This document shows positions 7,448 through 14,912 of a stretch of DNA of 31,398 nucleotides, piece after piece. This DNA comes from JTS-RE9 sp964649195 (lineage in GTDB: Bacteria > Planctomycetota > Phycisphaerae > Phycisphaerales > Phycisphaeraceae). The notes under the pieces are model-generated. The model did no database searches and had not been told where the DNA came from. It was given only the letters and a program-made list of their open reading frames with translations. The DNA is taken from positions 1 through 31,398 of the forward strand of contig CAZYPK010000049.1 in NCBI GenBank assembly GCA_964649195.1. The letters are read 5' to 3'. How positions within the stretch are numbered: position 1 is the stretch's first letter; the number at the start of each line of letters is the position of its first letter. A program made the translations under genes and the position numbers.

Positions 7448-9241
7448 CTATTGCTTTGCATTACGATACCACACCTTTTGGAGCGATACCGGCTCCCACA
7501 CTTCACCGCGTCCCGCCATTGGAACAACCTCATTATTATTGTGAGTTCCTGTTTGACTCTTTGCGATTGTGTTAGTTGTACCGTTCGTTATCGTAGGAAC
7601 GCCGTTTACCGCCCACGCGATTGAATAATGTGATTTAATGGACCACGTAAATTCAGCCGCAGTCACGAAAAGGTTCGCCCCCGGCTCCGAGGGCATCGCC
7701 ATTTCTGCACCTGACCAAATCACCAAATAGGCCTTGCAGTTGAATTCAAATTGAGCGGCGGTTAGACGTTTTCCAGCAAATCTCGGATGGATCATCGGCA
7801 ACATTTGAGCGGGACTATCGCCAGCAAAGATCCGCCGTCGTTCACCTATGGAGATTGCTCCGACAACACCGGTCGCCGTTGGTACAAGACATGATCTAAT
7901 ACCGCCTCTTCCCCCGCCATGGGGCGTCGCATCAAGAATCGGTTTCGCCCCACTAATTGCATCTGTTATTGCGTTAGGCAAGTTACCGACTGTGATATGA
8001 TTTGGAGATTGTGCGAATGCATTGGCCTCTGTCAAATGATTAGAGACAACGGCGCCTCCTTCATACGTTCCCGTATTGACGAATGCGTCGGTCATATTAT
8101 TACACCACCCGGCCAATACTCGCTCTATTCCTAATTTACCGTCCCCGCCTCCCCCGACCACAACAATGTCAGCCTTAAACTCCAATCCGGCATCGTCATA
8201 CTTCATTGGATTAATAGGTCCGTGAGTCATCCGAAATATTAGTCCACCTACGGCAACTCCGTCTACAACATAACTACTTCCGACTATGTCTCTCGATGCC
8301 TTGCCGGGCTTAGCCGTCGACGTTTCTTCCGCCAGTTTGACGCGAGCTATGACCACATTGAGGTAACATACCGGTTCTGTTCCACTTTCCCACGTACCGT
8401 TCGCATTCTTGTCATCATAGCATAGAATGCTGAATGAACCGATCGCATCCAATGACATTTTTGTTGTCTTACCTACGTAGGTTGAAAGCGATAATTTCGC
8501 CAGTGCTGGATACGGCGCTTGCTGTAACGCTTGGGCATCCGCCGTGTTCCGGACCACATCCCAACGAGGAGTGCTATACACATTGACGGCTTCGAGTTCG
8601 ATATCGGCGGCGGACTTTTCCACAAACACTATCGATTTGCCAGCAACCCACGTCGCTGTTGTCTCTGTTGAAGTGAATTTTCGTGAGGGCGGATTACCCG
8701 TCAGCGGCGCGCGTAATGTCTTGGCGGGCGTGGATGGAACCGTGGCAACGATCGATGATTCTCCGATCTTGGCAGCCCAGTGAGCTGAGGCAACCACGCC
8801 TGGAGCGGTTCCGACTCGAACAAGATTGCCATCACAACGGAGCGGAAAATGGTCGGCGTCGTCAAAGCTTGCCACGATGAAATTCACCGTGATCGCGTTC
8901 TTTGTCTCAGAAAAAGGAGTTGTTATCGCAGCTCCTGCGAATAGCAGATCGATAAACTCCTTAGGCTCACTACCAGGTTTTTTCTCGTTAGGGGCGAACA
9001 CCCTGAACTCGGTAATAACTTCGCCCACTTTTGGAGGAACAAATGTCTTACTGATTTTCTTTGTTGGAGCATCGAACCCGTCCGGACTGACGGAATTGGC
9101 TGCGTCTGCAACTTGCTTGTCACGATCGACTGTTTTTGTTCGGACTGTAAGTTCGTTGGGATCGCCGGCGTAAACCGTCCACAGGGCGATACCCGACAGT
9201 AATGTGGCCGCGAACACGATAAAAACAATCAAAGCCTTCAT
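7448..9241 (-). CDS. Exported 597-aa protein, N-terminal domain shared with the 605-aa protein
   Basis: The ATG at 9241 has GAGGAA upstream and starts a signal peptide (MKALIVFIVFAATLLSGIAL); the frame is open further up but without such signals. A Lys/Thr-rich spacer leads to KTFVPP (about 65-70), then FPLRCDGNL and AHWAAKI (about 122-150), the same order as in the 605-aa protein. The middle is beta-rich, with a segment resembling a calcium-binding loop (CYDDKNANGTWESGTEPVCY). The C-terminal half begins VVVGGGGDGKLGIERVLAGW, contains HGGGRGG and CKAYLVIWSG, and ends in an Asn/Thr-rich region. From memory, C-terminal halves of this kind occur in exported planctomycete proteins near RHS genes, but no function is known to me. 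It lies 65 bases after the TPR-like gene and 42 bases before the 356-aa protein, inside the same minus-strand series. Confidence 0.7.
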   Translation of the reverse strand: MKALIVFIVFAATLLSGIALWTVYAGDPNELTVRTKTVDRDKQVADAANSVSPDGFDAPTKKISKTFVPPKVGEVITEFRVFAPNEKKPGSEPKEFIDLLFAGAAITTPFSETKNAITVNFIVASFDDADHFPLRCDGNLVRVGTAPGVVASAHWAAKIGESSIVATVPSTPAKTLRAPLTGNPPSRKFTSTETTATWVAGKSIVFVEKSAADIELEAVNVYSTPRWDVVRNTADAQALQQAPYPALAKLSLSTYVGKTTKMSLDAIGSFSILCYDDKNANGTWESGTEPVCYLNVVIARVKLAEETSTAKPGKASRDIVGSSYVVDGVAVGGLIFRMTHGPINPMKYDDAGLEFKADIVVVGGGGDGKLGIERVLAGWCNNMTDAFVNTGTYEGGAVVSNHLTEANAFAQSPNHITVGNLPNAITDAISGAKPILDATPHGGGRGGIRSCLVPTATGVVGAISIGERRRIFAGDSPAQMLPMIHPRFAGKRLTAAQFEFNCKAYLVIWSGAEMAMPSEPGANLFVTAAEFTWSIKSHYSIAWAVNGVPTITNGTTNTIAKSQTGTHNNNEVVPMAGRGEVWEPVSLQKVWYRNAKQ

Positions 9242-9306
9242 CGGAATTTCCTCATAACAAAGAATGGAAGTGAAGTGTGCGGAAGAACGAAATCGGTGGT
9301 CCGGAG

Positions 9307-11407
9307 TCAAGGAACCGGATTTTTCGGTTCCCGCTTGAGCCATGTTCTCCAAAGAAAAGAATTTGGATCCGCAATTTGCTCCAGATGCGACCGGCCTATC
9401 CGATAGTACTTTTTATTGGAGACCGGAATCAAGTTTAATACCTTAACAGCCTCATCCACCTCGTCAATATATAGCAAGTCAGAAGCGAGCACTATTCTTG
9501 CTTCCTGAACGTATTGGTTATCGAGATTTGAATACGCCATCTCACGTAAAAGCTTGTCGCTGCGATCACGAAGTGGTGAATCCGTATAAAACCGTCCTCG
9601 ATTCATGATTGCCCAAGTTGCCCGAAGTTCTGTCCATGTGCTGTCACGTTTGTTCAACACTTTTTCGTAATGAATGAATACATCTGTTCCATCGTTGTTC
9701 AGATTGGCCAACTGCCCCATCATGTAATGCGGCAAGTCTTCCTGAGCAGAATCAAGTTTACCGAGATCACTGGCGAGAAGACGTTTGAATACCGCCCGAC
9801 TAGGCCCGTACTGTTCGGTGACATAATAGAATTCCCCCAATTGAATCAGGAATCGCTGCTTTGAATTGTATAGCTTCAACTCTTGTGGATAACAAACTAT
9901 ATAGCCATGCTCCGCGCCGAATTTAAGCCGCGTGTAATCGTTGGGATTGACTTTGACGTCACCGTCCGTCAGCCGTGCATCCAGTTGCAACAGCCTTCGG
10001 AACTGTTCGTGCGCCTGTTTTTTGTCCCCCCCGGCCATCGCCAGGAACCCGCGGAACTTGGCGCAGTGTTCCTCCAGGTTGTTCAGATACCAGTTGCAGG
10101 TCTGCGGGTTGACCAGGTCGCCGGGGACGATTCTTTCCGCTTTGACGTTGCCCCAGAAGTCCGGCTTTTTCCATTCCTGCGCCGGCGGGGCGACTAATTC
10201 GCGGGCCAGGGGTTTGATCTGGTCGAGTCTGGAATCGTCGCTCTTGGGCGGTCGCGGTGGACCTTTCGGCGTGGATTTCTGTTTGCCCGCCGTGGTCGCA
10301 GGTGGAACATCGTTCTTCACCGGCGGCGCAGCCGGCACGCCCGCCTTCTCCGGCGGCCAGCGTTTGCGGGCCTGCACGATCCAGTCATCCAGCGCCGCGA
10401 AATATTTCTGGCCCAGTGCCGGGTCCAGATGACGCACCACCGCCAATTGGCCCAGTTCATATAAAGCTTCGCCGCGGTAGAGGCCGGTCCTGTCGGCGGC
10501 ATAGAAAGCCTGCAACCGCTTTTCGCCGTCGGCGATCTTGTCCGGCTTGCCGGTCTGGATCAGGCAGACAGCCTCGAAAAACCACGCGGCCTCGGTGTAG
10601 GGGCCGGCGGGGAAAGCGTCGATGAGGATGAGGTAAAGTTCGCGGGCCTTGTCGGGGTTACCGCGCTCGCGTCGCTGCGTTTCGGCATCGCGGAAGACGA
10701 CGAAGTCCTCCCCGTATTTTTCGACGGCGCCCGCGCGGCGGGCGGTTCTGAGGCCGTCGTTGAGTTGGGCGATGAGGTCTTTCAGGTCGGCCTTGTACGG
10801 CTTGAGATGGCGGTCGATGTAGTCGAGGCCGAACTTGTAGCCGTACTCGGCCTGACCGTACATTTTGACCGCCATGAAGGCGCGTCCGGCGCCCTCGGCG
10901 GCGCGGGCGGTGATCGGTCCCCGGAAGTGATCCCCGGCATTCCGCTTCTCTTCGCCACGGATGACGAAATCAAACATCAGCGCGGCTTCGAGCGGCTTGT
11001 TGAGTGCGAGCTGGGTGTCGCCGGCAAGCAGGTAATGTTCCGCAAAACTTGATTTATATTCCTTGCGATTACGCACGAACGGATGCAGATGTTCCATGGA
11101 CCGCAGGGGGCGTTTGTCCGCAAGGGCGATCCGTGCAAGCAGGAGTTCGACTTCAGGAGCGGTGAAGTCGCCGACTTTCCGGCGGATCTGTTCGAGCTGC
11201 GCGGCGGCCTGCCGCATCTCATCCGGGATGCCGCCGGCCACGCAAGAGGCGGCATCGGGCGACGATCCGCTCAAGATCGGCGGGCAGCGGTTTGATTTCC
11301 GGCGCTTCTTCGGTCGCGGGAACCGCCATCGCCGCCGCGGCCTGGAAAATCATGCCGAGCATGACGCAAACCCCAAATGGGCGAATGGCGGGCGAAAGGG
11401 CCATCAT
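9307..11407 (-). CDS. Exported TPR-like repeat protein, frameshifted near the N-terminus
   Basis: From 11274 down to 9307 one frame gives a long helical protein with TPR-like pairs: LLAGDTQLALNKPLEAALMF, KARELYLILIDAFPAGPYTE, RAVFKRLLASDLGKLDSAQE, and a Pro/Lys-rich linker (about 10200-10330). That frame has only a TTG start (11274) and no signal. A second frame starts at ATG 11407 (GGGAG 8 bases upstream), encodes a signal peptide (FGVCVMLGMIFQAAAAMA) and PLPADLERIVARCRLLRGR, then stops near 11219. Removing one base in the GGCCGGCGGCATC stretch (about 11225-11240) joins the two smoothly (RGRRIPDEMRQ). A single-base insertion, real or from assembly, therefore probably splits one gene of about 700 residues. 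The promoter at 11480-11453 fits the 11407 start. TPR-like proteins usually serve as assembly or binding scaffolds. It is the first gene of the minus-strand series. Confidence 0.72.
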
Positions 11408-11452
11408 CAGCGATACTCCCAGACAAGGGGATTCCGAGAAAGGTCCCGCCAG

Positions 11453-11480
11453 CTTAAAAGGAGACGCCAAAAAATGTCAA
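11453..11480 (-). promoter_or_regulatory. Likely sigma70-type promoter of the exported-protein operon
   Basis: TTGACA (11480-11475) is followed after 16 bases by TTTAAG (11458-11453). The predicted transcript would begin near 11446 and reach the ATG at 11407 after about 40 bases. This supports 11407 as the true start of the TPR-like gene. No other match as good was noticed further down the series. Confidence 0.55.
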
Positions 11481-11591
11481 ACGGGTTATTTCATTTTTTT
11501 CATGGCCTTGAACGAATCAGATAGCGGTTGCCACCCACGGCGGCGGCTCGGATGAACATGCCGCCGCGCATCTTCGTGTCATTTCGCGGCA

Positions 11592-12800
11592 TTACGCCCC
11601 CATCGCATATCCTTCGCGTTCCAGCCGGTCGCGCAGGGATCGGGCGTGATCCGCGTCGCGGGTTTCGATGAGGCAGCGGACCACGACCTGGTGCACATCG
11701 TCGCCGGCGAAGGCGCGGTCGTGGGCGATGTCGCGGACGCTGCCGCCGGCCTCGGCGATCAGGGCGGCGAACTTCGCCAGGCCGCCGGGACGGTCGCTGA
11801 TGGTGGTCTCGATGCGGCAGAGCCTGCCGTCGGCGACCAGGCCGCGGTCGATGATCCGGCCAAGGACCGGCGTATCCACGTTGCCGCCGCACAGGGGCAG
11901 CACCACGCGCCTGCCCTTGAGTTCCGGCAGCTTCCCTTCAATCAGCGCGGCCAACCCGGTGGCGCCGGCGCCTTCGACCACGCTCTTTTCCAGCTCGACC
12001 AACCGCAGGATGGCGGTGGCAATGGAGCGTTCATCGACCGTCACCACCTGATCGACGCGGGGCATGGCCAGGGCCAGGGCGCGGTCGCCGACGCGCGGCA
12101 CGGCCAGGCCGTCGGCCAGGGTGGGCCGCGCATCGATCCGCACCGGTTTTCCTCCGTGCATCGCGGCGGTGAAGCTGGCCACGTTCTCCGGCTCGACACC
12201 GATGATCTGCACCTGCGGCCGCATCGCCTTCACCGCGACCGCGATCCCCGCGATCAGCCCGCCGCCGCCGATGGGCACGATGATCGCCTCGCAGTCGGGC
12301 ACCTGCTGAAGAATCTCCAGCCCCATCGTGCCTTGGCCGGCGATGATGGGGCCGTCGTCGAAGCCGTTGATGTAGGTCAGGCCGCGCTCGGTGACGTGCT
12401 GTTGTGCAAGCTGGGCGGCATCGGCGATGGTCCGGCCGTGTTGCAGGATGACGGCGCCCATTTGCCGGCAGTTGCTCACCTTCATCAGCGGGGCATGCAC
12501 CGGCATGACCACGGTGACGGGGATGCCCAGCAGCCCCGCGTGATAGGCCAGCGCCAGGGCGTGGTTGCCCGCCGAGGCGGCGATCACGCCGCGTTTTTTT
12601 TGCTCGGCGGTGAGCAGCAGCAGGGCGTTGCGTGCCCCGCGTTCCTTGAAGCTGCCGGTGCGCTGAAGGTGGTCGAGCTTGCAGAAGACTTCGCAGCCGG
12701 TGGCGCGGGAGAGGGCGATCGAATGGGGGCAAGGCGTGATGCAGACCTGCGGGCGAATGCGAAGGGCGGCGGCGTTGATGTCGGCGAGGGTGATGGTCAT
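11592..12800 (-). CDS. ilvA: Threonine ammonia-lyase (threonine dehydratase) with ACT domain
   Basis: The product has 402 aa. The enzyme deaminates L-threonine to 2-oxobutanoate, the entry step to isoleucine, in the cytoplasm and with pyridoxal phosphate. The PLP lysine is K52 in TGSFKERGARNALL; ASAGNHALALAYHA is the conserved Asn/His loop, and PIGGGGLIAGIA is the glycine-rich phosphate-binding loop. VLPLCGGNVD closes the catalytic domain. The last 75 or so residues (TTISDRPGGLAKFAALIAEA onward) form one ACT domain, the arrangement of the roughly 400-aa class rather than the 510-aa enterobacterial type with two such units. The ATG at 12800 starts the usual MTITLADI N-terminus; the upstream sequence has no clear ribosome-binding site. 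A serine or threo-3-hydroxyaspartate specificity cannot be excluded, but the length and ACT domain favour threonine. Confidence 0.92.
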   Translation of the reverse strand: MTITLADINAAALRIRPQVCITPCPHSIALSRATGCEVFCKLDHLQRTGSFKERGARNALLLLTAEQKKRGVIAASAGNHALALAYHAGLLGIPVTVVMPVHAPLMKVSNCRQMGAVILQHGRTIADAAQLAQQHVTERGLTYINGFDDGPIIAGQGTMGLEILQQVPDCEAIIVPIGGGGLIAGIAVAVKAMRPQVQIIGVEPENVASFTAAMHGGKPVRIDARPTLADGLAVPRVGDRALALAMPRVDQVVTVDERSIATAILRLVELEKSVVEGAGATGLAALIEGKLPELKGRRVVLPLCGGNVDTPVLGRIIDRGLVADGRLCRIETTISDRPGGLAKFAALIAEAGGSVRDIAHDRAFAGDDVHQVVVRCLIETRDADHARSLRDRLEREGYAMGA

Positions 12801-12870
12801 CGGGGCATTGTGCCAGAGATGAGGCGATGTTGACCAGTCCCGGCGGTGGTGAGGCAGATGTCTCAAAGTC

Positions 12871-12979
12871 GTTGAAAAGAAGGCGGAGGGCGGAGGCGGA
12901 GCGAAGCCGCAAGCGGCTGTGGGCTTCTTCCTGTCTCCTGTTCCCTGGCCTCTGCGCTCTGATCTCTGACTTCTTCAAC
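12871..12979. repeat. MITE-like repeat with terminal inverted repeats and the AGCCGCAAGCGGCT hairpin
   Basis: The 109-bp element begins GTTGAAAAGAAG and ends CTTCTTCAAC, giving near-perfect terminal inverted repeats. Inside are the hairpin core GCGAAGCCGCAAGCGGCT (12901-12918) and GGCTTCTTCCTGTCTCCTGT. A second, longer copy starts at 26875 with the same order: GTTGAAAA, the hairpin core, and TTCTTCCTGTCTCCTGT. It occupies the upstream region of ilvA and encodes nothing recognisable. Confidence 0.6.
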
Positions 12980-13004
12980 GGGCGGCAAGTGGATGGGTAT
13001 CCAT

Positions 13005-13023
13005 GTAGTAGTCAGACTACTAC
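13005..13023. repeat. Perfect 19-nt palindrome of the AGTAGTC-N-GACTACT family
   Basis: GTAGTAGTCAGACTACTAC is a perfect palindrome around a central A. Related copies are at 13594-13609, 13686-13700 and 14892-14912. This copy follows the terminator-like hairpin downstream of the 13069 gene. Confidence 0.7.
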
Positions 13024-13044
13024 TTCCTGCACGCCATGACAAAG

Positions 13045-13067
13045 CCCGCGCACTCGAAGTGCGCGGG
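13045..13067 (-). terminator. Strong hairpin directly after the 13069 gene, probable terminator
   Basis: CCCGCGCACT and AGTGCGCGGG form a perfect 10-bp stem around a 3-base loop. It starts two bases after the stop codon (13071-13069). Only a short A/C-rich stretch follows where a T-run would be expected on the minus transcript, so it may be an intrinsic terminator of weak type. Confidence 0.5.
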
Positions 13068-13068
13068 T

Positions 13069-13476
13069 TCACGCCACCTGTTTCACATCCTTGATCGCCC
13101 CGTTGACCACATAGATGCGCTGGTTGTTGCTTGAAGGGTCGGTAGGGAACACGAAGAAGCCGGGGCCTTGCGGGTCGTAGTTGAGCGAGTGGCCGACGAT
13201 CACCTCGCCGTCGCGGAAGGTGATGCGCAGGCGGGCGCCGAGGGTCGCGTCCTTGGCGGCGAATGTTTTCCTTTCGACATGGCCGGGCTTGCCGCGGAAG
13301 TCGCGCACGACGAATACCGCCTTGAGTTCCGCCAGCCGGATGGAAACCGGCCTGCGATCCGGCCCGGCGGGTTCGGTCAAAAGATGAAACCCGCCGCTGA
13401 GCGGATTGAAATTGTCCGTCGTGCCTTTGAGCACGCGGCCGTCGCGGAACCGGGCGACAAGTTTGATCTGCTGCAT
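13069..13476 (-). CDS. Small protein with internally repeated beta motif, function unknown
   Basis: The product has 135 aa. The ATG at 13476 has AGGGGT upstream, and the protein then starts cleanly at MQQIKLVARFRDGRVLKG. The frame extends 21 residues further up without a ribosome-binding site. Two copies of one motif are visible: FRDGRVLKGTTDNFNPLSGG (near the start) and FRDGEVIVGHSLNYDPQGPG (C-terminal half), each followed by an aromatic-rich strand and a Pro. The part between them (ELKAVFVVRDFRGKPGH) is also beta-rich. There is no signal peptide or membrane segment, so it is probably cytoplasmic. I believe related small proteins with this F-x-DG-x-V-x(2)-G signature are common in Planctomycetota under a DUF name, but I cannot place it firmly. 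It is followed at once by a hairpin terminator and stands alone. Confidence 0.65.
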   Translation of the reverse strand: MQQIKLVARFRDGRVLKGTTDNFNPLSGGFHLLTEPAGPDRRPVSIRLAELKAVFVVRDFRGKPGHVERKTFAAKDATLGARLRITFRDGEVIVGHSLNYDPQGPGFFVFPTDPSSNNQRIYVVNGAIKDVKQVA

Positions 13477-13595
13477 GATGCCGCACCCCTTGAATCCGAG
13501 CGCGACGAACCGAACGACATGCCGCTCCACCGGGAGCATCCGCCGGCGCCCACCTTCAAGTATCGGCGCCTTCCACGCCCGACTTCACATCGCGT

Positions 13596-13705
13596 AGTAG
13601 TCCGACTATGCTAATCCGGTGGGTTGAGAACCTTCGTTTCGACCGATCTTCTCAAAGTTCTCGCTTCAGCAACTCACCGATTTAGAGTAGTCGGACCACT
13701 ATTCG
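13596..13705. mobile_element. MITE-like element with about 32-bp terminal inverted repeats
   Basis: The left end reads TAGTAGTCCGACTATGCTAA then TCCGGTGGGTTG. The reverse complement of the right end reads TAGTGGTCCGACTACTCTAA then ATCGGTGAGTTG. The arms (13596-13628 and 13672-13705) thus match at roughly four of five positions over about 32 bases, around a core of about 43 bases with no coding content. Each arm contains one AGTAGTC/GACTACT palindrome. The element abuts the truncated toxin-antitoxin remnant on its right. Confidence 0.6.
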
Positions 13706-13707
13706 CT

Positions 13708-13897
13708 ACGCGCTGTTCGCGGAGATGGAGCCATATACCGTCAAAGTCGGCGACGTCGATGATTCGCGCGAGGGGATCCACACGCGGATGGAACGGGAGT
13801 GATTCTTCTCGATACCAACCTGCCGACGCGGCTGCTCACGTTCAACGGCGGAGATTTCAGCGGGTTGGGTGCGACGGTCGTCGATCCGGCAACGGTG
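13708..13897 (+). pseudogene. Remnant of a VapBC-like toxin-antitoxin pair (PIN toxin with internal deletion)
   Basis: A GTG at 13799 begins ILLDTN, the usual N-terminus of PIN-domain ribonucleases with the first acidic residue. It runs directly into RLLTFNGGDF and VVDPATV, which look like a PIN C-terminus. The middle 80-90 residues of a normal PIN domain are absent. Upstream, a short frame (TTIRYALFAEMEPYTVKVGD and on) ends in a TGA overlapping the GTG as GTGA, the coupling typical of antitoxin-toxin operons. Its 5' end stops at the MITE-like element. The pair is thus broken at both genes. The PIN identity rests on short motifs only, and the antitoxin part has no recognised family. Confidence 0.45.
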
Positions 13898-13955
13898 TGG
13901 TTGCGTCGGGCCGGTTTCACCCCGCCGACCGGCTCGCACGACAACGTCGGCTCGC

Positions 13956-14159
13956 TTATTTTGCGTCGGGGTGGCGGATTTCCTCGCTGCCTTCGTAAAC
14001 GGCGAGTTCTTCGTGCAGGCGGGCGATCATCTTGCGAACGCCGGCCTTGGTGAACCCCTTGCTCCCGGCGGGGTGAGACTGCTGCAGTTTCTCCAGGCGG
14101 TCGGTGAGGTCGCGGAGTTCTTCCTGGGCCTTTTGATATTCGATGGGCGTTGCGATCAT
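13956..14159 (-). CDS. Small helical partner protein of the nucleotidyltransferase, probable antitoxin
   Basis: The product has 67 aa: MIATPIEYQKAQEELRDLTD, then a second charged helix and a short tail (EGSEEIRHPDAK). The ATG at 14159 overlaps the TGA of the nucleotidyltransferase gene by four bases (ATGA), so the two are translationally coupled. The N-terminal pattern M-I-x(4)-E-Y-x-K-A-x(2)-E resembles small coiled proteins that accompany minimal nucleotidyltransferases in toxin-antitoxin-like pairs. No DNA-binding helix-turn-helix is obvious, so it may act by direct binding. The role is inferred from size and overlap. Confidence 0.6.
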   Translation of the reverse strand: MIATPIEYQKAQEELRDLTDRLEKLQQSHPAGSKGFTKAGVRKMIARLHEELAVYEGSEEIRHPDAK

Positions 14160-14584
14160 AGGGCGATCTCCACGAGTCCTTTACGCCGGTCGTCGGCTTC
14201 ACGGGTGCGGGTGAAGAACTCGAACCAGTCGCTCCAGTCTATCTCATCCTCGGCGGCGAACAATTCCTCCGGGCTGCGCGTGAGGAGCATTTGCTCCAGA
14301 TCCAGCGCGGCATCCAGATCACGCTCCACTTGTGACTGAAAGTCGGCGGGCGGAAGGATGACGGCGTCGATATCGCCGGGATCGGGCTTGGCGGTGACGA
14401 AGCTGCCGCCGATCAGGAATCGACGCGCGCCGACCTGTTTGGCCAGTTCGAGCCAGCGGCGCAGTCGAAGGACAAGGCGCCGGCGGCGCGGGGTGGCGGA
14501 ACCGAACCGGAAAGTCACCTCGGCTTCGTCGGCCAGGTGCAATCCTTCGGGGAGACAGCCATCGGAACGGAACGGCGGAATCAT
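14156..14584 (-). CDS. Minimal nucleotidyltransferase-like protein, probable toxin component
   Basis: The product has 142 aa from ATG 14584 (MIPPFRSDGCLPEGLHLADE). The frame is open 20 residues further up, but IPPF-x(3)-G-x-LP-x-G is where related proteins start. Residues 59-74 (GGSFVTAKPDPGDIDA) carry the nucleotidyltransferase signature: GS, then D71 and D73 as the metal-binding pair. The C-terminal part (EIDWSDWFEFFTRTREADDR, then KGLVEIAL) fits, from memory, the DUF6932 group of nucleotidyltransferase-like proteins. Such minimal enzymes usually transfer a nucleotide to a protein or RNA and often work as toxins with a small partner; here the coupled 67-aa gene follows. The family call is fairly secure, the toxin role is an inference. 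It has no clear ribosome-binding site. Confidence 0.72.
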   Translation of the reverse strand: MIPPFRSDGCLPEGLHLADEAEVTFRFGSATPRRRRLVLRLRRWLELAKQVGARRFLIGGSFVTAKPDPGDIDAVILPPADFQSQVERDLDAALDLEQMLLTRSPEELFAAEDEIDWSDWFEFFTRTREADDRRKGLVEIAL

Positions 14585-14692
14585 GCGTGAATAAGTATAT
14601 CGCTCGTCCGATTCAGACGATGGCCGCGCCGGTCGTTTTCGCATCTTTTGATCCTCTGCCGCGGGAGGGTCACGCCTTCTTTCCGTTCATCT

Positions 14693-14713
14693 CCGCGACG
14701 TGTTACGTCGCGG
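14693..14713. repeat. Dispersed hairpin CCGCGACGT-GTT-ACGTCGCGG
   Basis: A perfect 9-bp stem with a GTT loop. The identical 21-mer occurs twice in the 204-bp tandem repeat at the right end (31113-31133 and 31317-31337). The preceding bases GTTCATCT also match the first repeat unit read in reverse. It begins one base after the stop codon of the glycosyltransferase remnant, where a terminator would be expected. Confidence 0.7.
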
Positions 14714-14714
14714 C

Positions 14715-14891
14715 TTATTTTTCAACGGCTCTGACCTGTTCGCCAATCGCTGCCGCGGCGCGCTCGGCGAAGCGCAGTGGTTCGAACGGCTTGCCGATCG
14801 ACCGCAGAGATGCGATCTGTTTTTCGCGGGCGTTGGCATTACTGAGCAGACCATCCATCGCCTGAGCCACCGGCTTCGCATCGCCGAAGCG
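14715..14891 (-). pseudogene. C-terminal remnant of a glycosyltransferase (LpxB- or MurG-like)
   Basis: The minus frame reads FGDAKPVAQAMDGLLSNANA, continues ASLRSIGKPFEPLRFAERAA and ends EQVRAVEK and stop. The pattern K-P-x-A-x-A-x(3)-LL-x(4)-R, then L-x(3)-G, then A-ERAA-x-A-I is typical of C-termini of glycosyltransferases such as lipid-A-disaccharide synthase. The frame is cut at its 5' side by the AGTAGTC palindrome (14892-14912), so the catalytic part is missing. No other piece of the gene is seen nearby. The assignment rests on a short pattern. Confidence 0.35.
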
Positions 14892-14912
14892 AGTAGTAGT
14901 CCGACTACTGCT
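14892..14912. repeat. Palindrome of the AGTAGTC-N-GACTACT family at the end of the giant gene
   Basis: AGTAGTAGTCCGACTACTGCT starts directly behind the stop codon of the giant gene (14914-14912). It could serve as a transcription terminator, but it also coincides with the breakpoint of the glycosyltransferase remnant. Confidence 0.6.

Noticed and set aside
11646..12833. 395-codon plus-strand open frame
   Set aside because: Antisense to ilvA, which has full family motifs.
13898..13955. GCCGGT/ACCGGC inverted repeat as a terminator of the 67-aa partner gene
   Set aside because: The stem is short with a long loop and no T-run; too weak to list.
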